DNA of 64,000 nt, from assembly GCA_965216445.1 (NCBI GenBank), contig OZ244166.1:2418001-2482000 (forward strand), given 5' to 3'. The position numbers and the translations under genes are program-made. The stretch comes from MA-ANB-1 sp965216445 (GTDB taxonomy: Bacteria; Actinomycetota; Acidimicrobiia; Spongiisociales; ZC4RG35). This document shows positions 34,530-42,068 of the stretch, piece by piece. The notes below the pieces were generated by a model. It was not told the origin of the DNA. It worked only from the letters and a program-made list of their open reading frames with translations, and made no database searches. Each line of letters starts with the position of its first letter. The first letter of the stretch is position 1.

Positions 34530-34771
34530 TCCGCCTCCTCTGGCTCGTCGCGGACTTCATCCGCCGCTTCACTGACGGGTCGCATCGCTGCTATGACCTC
34601 GTCACGGAAGAACCGGAATTGCTGACCCCAGCGCATGGCGTCAAGTTCCTTGCGGTGTACTTTGTCCCGAACGTCTCCGATGGTGCAGTGCATCATCTCC
34701 GCAACGTGGGCCGTGGTGAGGATGGGTGGATAGAGGCGACGGAGCTCTTCGTGAGGATCGGATTTGCTCAT
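34526..34771 (-). CDS. Excisionase-like helix-turn-helix protein (third)
   Basis: An 81-residue protein with PPILTTAHVAEMMHCTIGDV and a wing RWGQQFRFFRDEVIAAM, again an Xis-like winged helix, and an acidic tail. It is cotranscribed and translationally coupled with the 34299 gene. Position near the right junction and the arm-type repeats supports a role in recombination or element control. Confidence 0.8.
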   Translation of the reverse strand: MSKSDPHEELRRLYPPILTTAHVAEMMHCTIGDVRDKVHRKELDAMRWGQQFRFFRDEVIAAMRPVSEAADEVRDEPEEAE

Positions 34772-34834
34772 CTCTGCTCGATATTACTCAACGTTGCGAC
34801 AGTTTGTAACGCCTTTGAGTGCCGAAGACGGCTC

Positions 34835-34855
34835 TTTGTCCGTATTTTGTCCGTC
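34835..34855 (+). repeat. Two phased TTTGTCCGT repeats, candidate integrase arm sites (right)
   Basis: TTTGTCCGT appears at 34835-34843 and TTTGTCCGTC at 34846-34855, 11 bases apart, same orientation as the three copies inside the left junction. They lie about 105 bases from the duplicated tRNA half. The 34772-35094 interval contains these repeats, the attR copy and no gene. Confidence 0.6.
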
Positions 34856-34960
34856 AGAGAGCGAGAAATGTCAGAAAACAACCGAAAGCTACGGGAGGCG
34901 AACTCCCAGGTCAAGGCCCATTTTCTGGGCTATCGTCCTGGTCACCGGCGTCATCTCCGA

Positions 34961-35006
34961 GGGCTTTTAACCCGAAGGTTCGGGGTTCGATTCCCCGGGG
35001 ACCCAC
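34961..35006 (+). repeat. attR: duplicated tRNA-Lys 3' half
   Basis: GGGCTTTTAACCCGAAGGTT followed by CGGGG-TTCGATT-CCCCG, GGGACCC and A is a tRNA-Lys 3' half from the anticodon loop to the discriminator, without a 5' half. Two T-stem pairs differ from the tRNA at 20892 in a compensated way, so the stem still folds. It is probably the original chromosomal 3' half displaced by integration. Confidence 0.88.
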
Positions 35007-35094
35007 TTCGAAAAGTCAATGATCCGGTTCGCGCTCAGGTATCGAATATCCGAAACGTTTTGAAACACTGCTTTCAACTCTGCATGCTCTAAAC

Positions 35095-35385
35095 ATGGCC
35101 AGCAATGACGCAGCCCGCCACGCCTTGTATTCTCAGCTCGAGGAGATACTCGACTCCCAAAACGCCTACACGTTGATGGCCCACCTACCGCGGGACAAAA
35201 GCGACGAAGTCGCGACCAAGAGTGACATCGACCGGCTTGAACGTCGGTTTGAGCGTCTCGAAGGACGGTTCGACCAGATGTATCAAATCATCGTCGATCA
35301 GCAGAAGCACTACGCCCGGGCGACGGTGTGGTCGCTGACGTCCCTGACAGCAATATTCTCACTGATCGTCACCTTTTTCGCCTAG
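35095..35385 (+). CDS. Small coiled-coil membrane protein
   Basis: A 96-residue protein with a charged coiled coil in the middle (SDIDRLERRFERLEGRFDQM) and a C-terminal hydrophobic segment (VWSLTSLTAIFSLIVTFFA). This arrangement is like DUF1640/XhlA-type small membrane proteins, but I cannot name the family. It lies just outside the right junction of the element and stands alone. Confidence 0.65.
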   Translation: MASNDAARHALYSQLEEILDSQNAYTLMAHLPRDKSDEVATKSDIDRLERRFERLEGRFDQMYQIIVDQQKHYARATVWSLTSLTAIFSLIVTFFA

Positions 35386-35410
35386 CCCAGGACGTGGGCT
35401 GAGACCTTGT

Positions 35411-35983
35411 TCAACCGGTATCGGTATGAGGCAAAGTCAAAGCCCACCAGGCAACTACAACGGCGGCGCCAATGTGCCAAAGCCCATGCGGTTGCAAGAG
35501 GGACTCGGGCTCACAAAGCGGGCCACCGGTCGCGCCGAGCCGTCCAATCACTGCAAAAACGGCAAGCACGGCGAGAGCCGCTACCGATTGCGGTGAGCGA
35601 TCCCGCCAAAGCAACACAAATATTGCAACACCGACAAGTAGCACCGCAAGTAGGTCGGCCACGCCAGGGATGAGCGCCAGTGTCACGCCCAATACGGCTA
35701 GCCCGGGGAAGCGGGTGAACCGTTCCCATGGTTGGCCCAAGCCCGCAACGACGAGGATCAGCCAGGCGAGCGAGACATCATGCGCCCATTGCGAACCCGG
35801 CGGCATCGGCCCGTGGAACAGGAACGAGCCGATCCCGGTTGCGACGAGTGCAAAGCCAATCCATCTCAGCGCAAACCGCCGGGCAACAACCACCCCAGCC
35901 ACCAAGAAGGCGAGGGTCGTCACCGTGTTCACCGGCTGACCCCAAAACGCGTGGGCAATCAGCTCGCAATCCGAAGTGGGCAC
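35411..35983 (-). CDS. Ceramidase-like (CREST superfamily) membrane protein
   Basis: A 190-residue protein with about six hydrophobic segments. It carries the CREST-type residues: a Ser and His in GIGSFLFHGPMPPGSQWAHD with a following Asp, and paired His in LLQPHGLWHIGAA near the C-terminus, with CE/N positions at the N-terminus (DCELIAHAFWGQPVN). Those residues bind zinc in alkaline ceramidases and adiponectin-receptor relatives. Hydrolysis of a membrane lipid amide is the family expectation; substrate unknown. Confidence 0.7.
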   Translation of the reverse strand: MPTSDCELIAHAFWGQPVNTVTTLAFLVAGVVVARRFALRWIGFALVATGIGSFLFHGPMPPGSQWAHDVSLAWLILVVAGLGQPWERFTRFPGLAVLGVTLALIPGVADLLAVLLVGVAIFVLLWRDRSPQSVAALAVLAVFAVIGRLGATGGPLCEPESLLQPHGLWHIGAAVVVAWWALTLPHTDTG

Positions 35984-36055
35984 TGACTCAAAACCTCAGA
36001 AAAGTCGGAAATGTCGGAACAAGGGTATGGAATCTGTCGGGGTGACGTTGTACGC

Positions 36056-36071
36056 TCGAACATATGTTCGA
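36056..36071. promoter_or_regulatory. SOS box (LexA site) of mycobacterial type
   Basis: TCGAACATATGTTCGA is a perfect palindrome and matches exactly the actinobacterial LexA consensus TCGAAC-N4-GTTCGA. It lies 13 bases before the ATG at 36085 chosen for the DUF222/HNH gene, placing that gene under DNA-damage control. Confidence 0.82.
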
Positions 36072-36084
36072 AGGAACAAGAACC

Positions 36085-37383
36085 ATGCAAGAACCAAGAA
36101 CTATGCAAGAACTACGTGAGACTGCTCGAGAGCACCAAGTGATCCCACCGGGGCTCGATGAGATGGAACCAGGCCCGTTTTTGGCGGCGATCTTGTCCAC
36201 GATTGACCCCGACGCTGTAACCGGGTTTGACCGGGTGGTGGTGCTCAAAGCGTTACAGAGAATGGTGTCCCACTTCGAGGGAAAGTTCTTCGCTACTGCT
36301 GGTTCGGTGGCGGAAGCCAACGCAGAAGCCTTCGACGATGACCTCGCGGCTGGTTTCGAAGCCGCCGAAGGCGAAGTAGGTGCGGCTCTCAGATTGACCC
36401 GTCGTGCTGCGAACCGGGTCCTGGAGTTGGCGGATGGGTTGAGAAACCGGTTGCCGGTCATCGGCGACGCTTTAACCGAAGGAAACATCGACACTGCCCG
36501 GGCTCGGGTGATCGTGAACGAAACCGCTCATTTGGGTGTTGGCACCGCTCGGGATGTCGCCGACGAAGTAATCGGTAGGGCACAGAAACTGACCACCGGT
36601 CAACTACGAGCGCTGATTCGTAAGTTGTGTATCGACGTGAACCCTGAAGAAGCCGCCGACCGCTACGAGGAGGCCGTATCTGACCGGTGTGTGGTGGTGA
36701 CTCCCAATGAGATGGGAACCGCCGACCTCACCATCCTCAACGGTGCCCCCGACAAGGTCATCGCAGCAACCGACCGGATCAACTATCTCGCCAAACAACT
36801 CAGAGGACAAGGCGAAACGCGGAGCATGGACCAACTCCGTGCTGACGTAGCCTTGGACTTGTTGATCGGTAACCCCGTTGACGCTCCCACCCGTCGAGGT
36901 GTGACCGACATCCACGTCGACCTCGAAACCCTCGCCCGACTCTCCGACGCTCCCGGCGAACTCGGCGGGTACGGGCCCATCACCGCTGACATCGCCCGCC
37001 AAATCGCCGGGAAGAGCATCGACGGGGAATGGCGTTACACGATCCACGACCCCAACACCGGACAAGTCGTAGCCAACGGGACCACCAGAAAACGACGCAA
37101 GCCCACCACCGTTCAAACCCGGTGGGTGCAAGCCCGCACCAACACCTGCATCGCCCCCGGATGTCGTATGCCGGCCACCCAATGCGACCTCGACCACCTC
37201 CACGACCACACCAAAGGAGGACCCACCACCTGCCACAACCTCGCACCCCTCTGCCGACACCACCACGTCCAAAAACACAAATACAACTGGAAAATCAAAA
37301 AACTCCCCGGCCACGACCACCAATTCACCAGCCCACTCGGCCACACCCACACCACCAGCGGACTACCCCCACCCGACAACTGA
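36085..37383 (+). CDS. DUF222 / HNH endonuclease domain protein (13E12-like)
   Basis: A 432-residue protein from ATG 36085, which follows GAAGGA; the ATG at 36064 lies inside the SOS box and is less likely. Residues ~10-300 are the helical DUF222 region; the C-terminus has the HNH metal centre CIAPGCRMPATQCDLDHLHD and LAPLCRHHHVQKHK. The family matches the 13E12 repeat proteins of mycobacteria, several of which are LexA-controlled. The 3' third is strongly Pro/His/Thr-rich at the DNA level (CAC/ACC runs), unlike its neighbours. Confidence 0.9.
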   Translation: MQEPRTMQELRETAREHQVIPPGLDEMEPGPFLAAILSTIDPDAVTGFDRVVVLKALQRMVSHFEGKFFATAGSVAEANAEAFDDDLAAGFEAAEGEVGAALRLTRRAANRVLELADGLRNRLPVIGDALTEGNIDTARARVIVNETAHLGVGTARDVADEVIGRAQKLTTGQLRALIRKLCIDVNPEEAADRYEEAVSDRCVVVTPNEMGTADLTILNGAPDKVIAATDRINYLAKQLRGQGETRSMDQLRADVALDLLIGNPVDAPTRRGVTDIHVDLETLARLSDAPGELGGYGPITADIARQIAGKSIDGEWRYTIHDPNTGQVVANGTTRKRRKPTTVQTRWVQARTNTCIAPGCRMPATQCDLDHLHDHTKGGPTTCHNLAPLCRHHHVQKHKYNWKIKKLPGHDHQFTSPLGHTHTTSGLPPPDN

Positions 37384-37515
37384 CCGCTGCGCCATAAGTA
37401 GCGCGAAAGTTGGACATGTCCGAACTAGCCTCACGCCCGTGCGAGGAACCCTCTGACAAACCCAAACGACCGAATCCCAGCACCGCCTGAACAGGAGTCC
37501 AGTCCCAATCCGACG

Positions 37516-38649
37516 GTGATATCGATCGATGGCCGGATCATCTGGCAGGGCATTGGGGCGATCCTGATGACCTTGGCTCTTCTGTGGGCCGTGAACCAAG
37601 CCTTCAGTTTGGTAGCGATGCTCGCCATCTCGTTCTTCTTCAGCCTCGCATTGGAGCCAGGAGTCCGGTGGCTGGTCGACAGATACGGATGGCGACGCGG
37701 TTCCGCCACCGGAGTCATCTACGGCGCCGGGGCGGTTTTCGTCCTTTTGATGATTCTCGTCATGATCCCTTCGATTGTTCAACTGGCAGATGTCGTCGCC
37801 GAACAAGGCAGCGAGTGGATGGCGGCTCTGGATTCGTGGGCTTCAGAAACATTCGGGATCAACATGGGCGGCATCGACGAGGCTGGAGAAACGACGGAGG
37901 GGCTCGGCGAAGCAACCAGCGACTTCTCTCAAGAAGCGTTTGGGACTGTTCTGGGCATCGTGAGCAGCGGTGTCGGTTTCGTCTTCCAGATGGCAACGAT
38001 CGCAATGTTCACGTTCTATTTCACGGCCAGCTCGCCGCGGATCCAACAGGCCGTCCTCAGGCTGTTCAGCCCGAAAACTCAAGAGAGAATCGGTTGGACA
38101 TGGGATCAGGCGATTGTGCAGACCGGCGGCTACTTCTACTCGAGGCTTCTCCTGATGCTCATCAACGGTCTTGGCTTCTTCTTCACGATGGCCCTGGTGG
38201 GCCTTCCGATATCGCTTGCAATAGCCATGGCTCTATTCGGTTCCTTCGTTTCGGTATTCATCCCGGTGATTGGTACCTACATCGGTGGTGCTGTTCCGAT
38301 ACTGCTTTCGATTGCAATTCAGGGATTGACAGCAGGCCTCATTGTTCTCGCCTACGTCCTCATCTACCAACAGGTGGAGAACTACTGGCTGAGTCCGAAA
38401 CTCAGCTCGAAGACGATGACGCTGAACGGTGGCGTCGCCTTCGGTGCCGCGCTCGCGGGTGGTGCGATAGCGGGACCGATGGGAGCGTTTACCGCCCTAC
38501 CTGTTGCCGCCTTGATCACTTCGTTTGTCTCCAACTACTGGGCCAGCCATGAGGTCGTCTATCAAAGTCAGATAGAAGCCCAAACCTCGAAAAAGCGAAG
38601 AACCGATGGCGAGGCTGCAACAGGCCCGCCAGACACAGACGAGATCTAG
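37516..38649 (+). CDS. AI-2E family transporter
   Basis: A 377-residue membrane protein with about eight hydrophobic segments and the UPF0118/AI-2E family features: FFFSLALEPGVRWLVDRYGW, the LVGLPISLAIAMALFGSF turn and the FIPVIGTYIGGAVPILLS region, plus YQQVENYWLSPKLSSKTMTL near the end. The family includes exporters and Na+/H+ antiporters. The GTG at 37516 is the first standard start, but the frame extends upstream to a CTG at 37453 preceded by GAGGA, and the added residues (TNPNDRIPAPPEQ) look like a natural N-terminus. Confidence 0.9.
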   Translation: MISIDGRIIWQGIGAILMTLALLWAVNQAFSLVAMLAISFFFSLALEPGVRWLVDRYGWRRGSATGVIYGAGAVFVLLMILVMIPSIVQLADVVAEQGSEWMAALDSWASETFGINMGGIDEAGETTEGLGEATSDFSQEAFGTVLGIVSSGVGFVFQMATIAMFTFYFTASSPRIQQAVLRLFSPKTQERIGWTWDQAIVQTGGYFYSRLLLMLINGLGFFFTMALVGLPISLAIAMALFGSFVSVFIPVIGTYIGGAVPILLSIAIQGLTAGLIVLAYVLIYQQVENYWLSPKLSSKTMTLNGGVAFGAALAGGAIAGPMGAFTALPVAALITSFVSNYWASHEVVYQSQIEAQTSKKRRTDGEAATGPPDTDEI

Positions 38650-38668
38650 ACACTGAACCCTGAAAAAG

Positions 38669-38698
38669 GGAAAGCGCCGGGTTAGTCCGGCGCTTTCC
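38669..38698 (+). terminator. Terminator hairpin after the AI-2E transporter gene
   Basis: GGAAAGCGCCGG and CCGGCGCTTTCC form a perfect 12-base stem around the loop GTTAGT, 20 bases after the stop codon. A T-run is lacking, so its efficiency is unclear; it could serve both convergent genes. Confidence 0.78.
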
Positions 38699-38735
38699 TG
38701 TGTGCGTTAGCCGCATACGTTGCGTTAGCCGCAAA

Positions 38736-39584
38736 TCAGTCTGAGCCTTCCTCCTTGGGCTCCTCACACACGCGGAAGAACTCGAAGACCTTTCGGTAGC
38801 CATCGTCGCTTTCGACGACAACGGCGAAGTCGTCGTTGCATGGGGCTTCCTCGAAGTAGACCTTCAGTTCCCACTTGCCGTTCTCTCCAACCTCGGTCTG
38901 CCCCGACCCGAAATCGGAGACAATCCAGACGCCCGTGCCTGGTGTGCCTGATCCGTACCAGACGTCATAGGGGACCTCTTCGCCACACGAGCCGTACTTC
39001 TGATGGGCGACGAATTCGGACTCCTTGGGCTCTTCCTCTTCTTTGGGTTCCTCTTCTTCGACATCGAGGAAGACCTTGACCTGAGCGTGAGATTCGTTGC
39101 CTGCTTCGTCGACTGCGGTGAACTTCGCGAGGTTTCCACCCGGCGAGAGAATCAGAACGATCCTCCAATTCCCCTCTTCGTCGACGTCGGCTTCGTAGCC
39201 CGCAGCGAAAACCTTGGAGCCTGGCTCGACGACGCCCTCAAAGGCCAGATGAGTTTCAGTGAAGTGAGACTCATTTTCGGGATAGAGGATGGCGAAGTCC
39301 GGAGGGTCCGTGTCTTTCGCCGGCTCATCGTCCTCAGGCTCTTCCTTGGGCTCTGGCTCATCCTTGGGCTCTTCGGATTTGCCATCTGACTCATCGTCTC
39401 TTGAATCGTCGGCTTCGAATTCAACATCGCGGGCAACGGCGGTGTCTTTCTCGTGATCGATCAACGTTGTGGTGACCCCAGCCTCGACTGATTCGTCGGA
39501 CTCCGGCCCTGAGACCACGGCGAACGCCACTCCGGCAACGAGAACGGCTGCGACCGTCGCGGCGATTACAAACGTTTTCTTCAT
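38736..39584 (-). CDS. Secreted or membrane-tethered acidic Ig-like protein
   Basis: A 282-residue protein with an N-terminal signal/anchor (KTFVIAATVAAVLVAGVAFA), a long Glu/Asp/Pro/Lys-rich low-complexity stretch (about 65-95), an Ig-like module near 95-175 (LYPENESHFTETHLAFEGVV, DEEGNWRIVLILSPGG), a second acidic linker, and a C-terminal domain with four Cys. The modules resemble the Big/Ig-like domains that bind or space surface proteins. Enzymatic motifs are absent. Confidence 0.75.
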   Translation of the reverse strand: MKKTFVIAATVAAVLVAGVAFAVVSGPESDESVEAGVTTTLIDHEKDTAVARDVEFEADDSRDDESDGKSEEPKDEPEPKEEPEDDEPAKDTDPPDFAILYPENESHFTETHLAFEGVVEPGSKVFAAGYEADVDEEGNWRIVLILSPGGNLAKFTAVDEAGNESHAQVKVFLDVEEEEPKEEEEPKESEFVAHQKYGSCGEEVPYDVWYGSGTPGTGVWIVSDFGSGQTEVGENGKWELKVYFEEAPCNDDFAVVVESDDGYRKVFEFFRVCEEPKEEGSD

Positions 39585-39700
39585 TTGGTCCTACTTCCTC
39601 TATAGGACCTCCCAGCGCGCTTGTGCGTCAGATTCTCGCAGCGCATTGCAGCCTGCAAATGGGTTCAGCGACCTACCGGACGAAGGAAGCAAGCCAGCTG

Positions 39701-39967
39701 CTAGTTCTTTGAGTATCGCTCCACGCCCTGGCCAAACCCGGTGGTGAACAGTTCCAATACCTCACCAGGCTCCGCATGCCTGCCGGTCTCATGTTTTGAG
39801 TAGATCATTTCACCGTCAACAGTGACATCAAAGACCCCCTTTGAGCCTGTTGTCAGGGTTAGGGAGTCGATCACATGCTGATAGTTGCTCAACAAGTCTG
39901 AAGCCGCGCTCACGGCGCGGGCTGAATAGTCTCAAGGGACGCAGTACTTGATGTCGATTTTGTGCAT
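39701..39967 (-). CDS. SelW-like (Rdx family) selenoprotein with in-frame TGA
   Basis: An 88-residue thioredoxin-like SelW/Rdx protein if the TGA at 39932-39934 is read as selenocysteine. From ATG 39967 the start is MHKIDIKYCVPU, placing Cys9 and Sec12 in the CxxU motif that defines SelW. Downstream, residues 20-75 match the Rdx family: SAASDLLSNYQHVIDSL, GVFDVTVDGEMIYSKHETG and EPGEVLELF. A gene finder would report only a 70-residue piece from GTG 39913, lacking the redox site. A hairpin lies 8 bases after the TGA. It starts 29 bases from the divergent yjbQ gene. Sec-synthesis genes are not in the window. Confidence 0.8.
39902..39923 (-). promoter_or_regulatory. Candidate bacterial SECIS hairpin
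   Basis: On the minus strand, 8 bases after the TGA, AGCC-c-GCGC pairs with GCGC-GGCT around the loop CGTGA, giving an 8-base stem with one bulged C. Distance and small GT-containing loop fit bacterial SECIS elements bound by SelB. The stem is inside the coding region, as expected in bacteria. Confidence 0.55.
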
Positions 39968-39996
39968 ACCTGCGTGATTGTAGGAGGCATCAGCCC

Positions 39997-40404
39997 ATGG
40001 AAACCAAGCTTGTCGAGGTGGCGACCGGCAACGCGCCGACAGTTGTAGACCTGACCGCCGAAGCCACGGCGTTCTGTCAGAACCAAGGAGATGGCCTCCT
40101 CTCCGTTTTCGTCCCCCACGCAACGGCAGGTGTCGCGATCATCGAGCGGGGTGCAGGGAGCGATAGAGACCTCCTCGTGGCGATCGACGAGCTACTCCCG
40201 GCCACGCCCGGAAGATGGACTCACGAACATGGTTCACCGGGACACGGACGCGACCATGTGCTCCCAGCCTGGATCTCTCCCTCGGTCACTATCCCCGTCA
40301 CCGACGGCCGGATGCTGCTGGGGACGTGGCAGTCAATTCTGCTGGTTGACACCAACGTCGACAATCCGGTCCGCAACGTGCGGCTCTCGTTCTTGGCCGG
40401 GTGA
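39997..40404 (+). CDS. YjbQ/UPF0047 family protein
   Basis: A 135-residue single-domain protein of the YjbQ family, with a GGAGG-containing ribosome site (39981-39985). Family marks are FVPHATAGVAIIERG, the WTHEHGSPGHGRDHVLPAWI stretch with several His, and the end LLGTWQSILLVDTNVDNPVR. Relatives are noted for weak thiamine-phosphate synthase activity and likely bind a metal through the conserved His. It is divergent from the SelW-like gene. Confidence 0.88.
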   Translation: METKLVEVATGNAPTVVDLTAEATAFCQNQGDGLLSVFVPHATAGVAIIERGAGSDRDLLVAIDELLPATPGRWTHEHGSPGHGRDHVLPAWISPSVTIPVTDGRMLLGTWQSILLVDTNVDNPVRNVRLSFLAG

Positions 40405-40441
40405 AACCTTCCCCCACTCATTTCTGGCAAGATCCGATTGA

Positions 40442-41998
40442 ATGAGCAACTCCTATCGTGGATTCGGGCAGGTGAGCGTCGGGCAGGGCTCTTCGATGAC
40501 AAGCCTCGGCAAACGGCAGTCGTCGGCCTTGGCGATTCTCCTGATCGAAGCGCCTCGGTCCGTTAGCGCTGACCGGCTGATCGATGAGATCTGGGGCGAG
40601 GCTACCCCCCAGGATCCTGAAGCGGCTCTGCACAATGTGATCTCGCGGCTCCGGTCGGTGATTGGCGACGATCTTCAGACGACGAAGGGGGGCTACTCGC
40701 TTGTCACTGGAAATTCTGACATCAGGGAGTTTGAGCGAGCTGCAGACGAAGCCCTCCGCTCTCAGACGCTCAACGACTACGAAACGGCTATCGGGCTATG
40801 GGAAGGTGACGCCTACAGCGGGCTCCACGACATCCCGACAGTGCGGCTCGAAACGGAACGACTTCGGCTGCTCCACAATCGTGTGCAACTGGAATTAGTC
40901 GAGAAGATGACTCGCTCGGGGCGCGAACACGAGGCTGCAGACCATGCTGCCGTATTGGTCCAGGCGGATCCGTTCAACGAGCACTTGCTCGAGCTATATA
41001 TGCGTGCGCTTTTCCAGTCGGGGAGGAAACGTGAAGCCCTCGCAGCTTTCCGCAGCTACGAGAAACGTCTAGCAGACGAAAGCGGCCTTGAGCCGTCCGG
41101 TTTTCTCCGGGAAGTCGAATTCGGCATCCTCATCGACGAACTCGACAGGCCAGTGCGACCCTCTCGCGCCCCAGCAGAATTGGATCTGGCAATTCAGTTT
41201 GTCGAGCGGGCCCCCGGTGAACCAGTTGCAATCGGACGAGGAGGAACCGGCAAACCTCTGATGATCCACCCTGGTTGGATGTCGAGGCTTGACTGGGTTG
41301 CTTCCGGAATCGACATGAGATCACCAATCTGGTCGAAGCTGTCCGAAGCCAACGAACTGATCGTATTTGATCGCTTTGGTACCGGCTTGAGCGAGGGCTC
41401 ACCGGAGGACTTCTCGTTCAGATCAAGTGTGGACGAACTCAAATCGGTTCTGCGGCAGACCGTTTCGGCGCCGGTCCCCGTATGGGCGGCCAGTGGGGCT
41501 GGCCCAATTGTCATTCAGACTGCCTACGAGTCGCCCGACCTCATCAGCCACCTGATCCTCTACGCCACCTACGCCTCGGGACCGACCATATTTCCACCGG
41601 AAGTCGGTGAGTCGATGGCGGCGTTGATTAGGGCGAGCTGGACTATGGGCTCCGAAATGATTGCGAACCTCCTGTTCCCGGCAGGATCGGCCGAGAACAG
41701 AGAAATCTGGACGAATGCGGCGAAAGACTTGGCCACACCCGAGGTTGCCGTTGAGCTTCTCCAAGAAATGTACGCCGCTGATGTCTCAGACATCTTGGGC
41801 GAGATCAAACAGCCGAGCTTGGTCATCCACTATCGAGGTGACAAAGCTGTTCCGTTAGCGGGTGGCATGCATCTGGCCCGTTCGATTCCCGGAGCTGAAC
41901 TCGTAACTCTCGAGGGAGTCACTCACTATCCGCTCCCTGGCGACGAAGAGCGGGTCACCGATTTGGTTCGGCGGTTCCTGGAGGACCGAGGGAACTGA
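40442..41998 (+). CDS. SARP-type regulator fused to an alpha/beta hydrolase
   Basis: A 518-residue fusion. Residues 1-90 are an OmpR-type winged helix (SADRLIDEIWGE and LHNVISRLRSVIG, TKGGYSL). Residues 95-235 are the bacterial transcriptional activation domain (NRVQLELVEKMTRSGREHEA, LYMRALFQSGRKREALAAFR). Residues 255-518 are an alpha/beta hydrolase: LIVFDRFGTGLSEGSP, nucleophile region WAASGAGP, Asp in HYRGDKAVP and His in GVTHYPLPGD. The Ser lacks the perfect GxSxG frame (A-x-S-x-A), so catalysis is doubtful and the hydrolase part may be a sensor. It lies just before the methyltransferase operon it may control. Confidence 0.88.
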   Translation: MSNSYRGFGQVSVGQGSSMTSLGKRQSSALAILLIEAPRSVSADRLIDEIWGEATPQDPEAALHNVISRLRSVIGDDLQTTKGGYSLVTGNSDIREFERAADEALRSQTLNDYETAIGLWEGDAYSGLHDIPTVRLETERLRLLHNRVQLELVEKMTRSGREHEAADHAAVLVQADPFNEHLLELYMRALFQSGRKREALAAFRSYEKRLADESGLEPSGFLREVEFGILIDELDRPVRPSRAPAELDLAIQFVERAPGEPVAIGRGGTGKPLMIHPGWMSRLDWVASGIDMRSPIWSKLSEANELIVFDRFGTGLSEGSPEDFSFRSSVDELKSVLRQTVSAPVPVWAASGAGPIVIQTAYESPDLISHLILYATYASGPTIFPPEVGESMAALIRASWTMGSEMIANLLFPAGSAENREIWTNAAKDLATPEVAVELLQEMYAADVSDILGEIKQPSLVIHYRGDKAVPLAGGMHLARSIPGAELVTLEGVTHYPLPGDEERVTDLVRRFLEDRGN

Positions 41999-42006
41999 TA
42001 GACCGG

Positions 42007-42023
42007 TGACAGTGGCCTGACAG
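42007..42023 (+). promoter_or_regulatory. TGACAG direct repeats, candidate SARP site
   Basis: TGACAG occurs at 42007-42012 and 42018-42023, exactly 11 bases apart, 45 bases before the methyltransferase start. SARP regulators bind short direct repeats with an 11-base period near the -35 region. The gene just upstream encodes a SARP-type protein. Confidence 0.45.
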
Positions 42024-42068
42024 ACCGACCCGGCACGTTTGGGGTTCCCAACCAAGGAAACCCAAACA

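Larger units (their letters stand above)
20920..35006. mobile_element. Integrated element in tRNA-Lys (about 14.1 kb)
   Basis: The left boundary is the intact tRNA-Lys; the right boundary is a free-standing tRNA-Lys 3' half at 34961-35006. Just inside the left end are a tyrosine integrase and an excisionase-like gene; both ends carry TTGTCCGT repeats of arm-site type. Cargo genes are regulatory, secreted and toxin-antitoxin genes and include decayed copies, with no phage structural, replication or conjugation genes. It is best described as a non-conjugative integrative element or genomic island that may still be excisable, because integrase and both junctions appear intact. Confidence 0.85.

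Noticed and set aside
34619..35092. Rightward frame across the right junction
   Set aside because: It runs through an HTH gene in antisense and through the attR tRNA half, with no known domain.
36064..36084. ATG 36064 as start of the HNH protein
   Set aside because: It lies inside the LexA palindrome and has no ribosome site; ATG 36085 is preceded by GAAGGA.
36604..37350. Leftward 248-codon frame opposite the DUF222/HNH gene
   Set aside because: The plus strand shows clear DUF222 and HNH motifs; the antisense frame is a result of biased codons (low-complexity Val/Gly).
38703..38733. Two exact TGCGTTAGCCGCA copies with an 18-base period
   Set aside because: A real local duplication, but it lies between two convergent gene ends with no link to a promoter or known element, so no function is proposed.
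39701..39913. SelW-like gene starting at GTG 39913
   Set aside because: It would drop the CxxU redox motif, while the longer frame with TGA keeps the entire family N-terminus.
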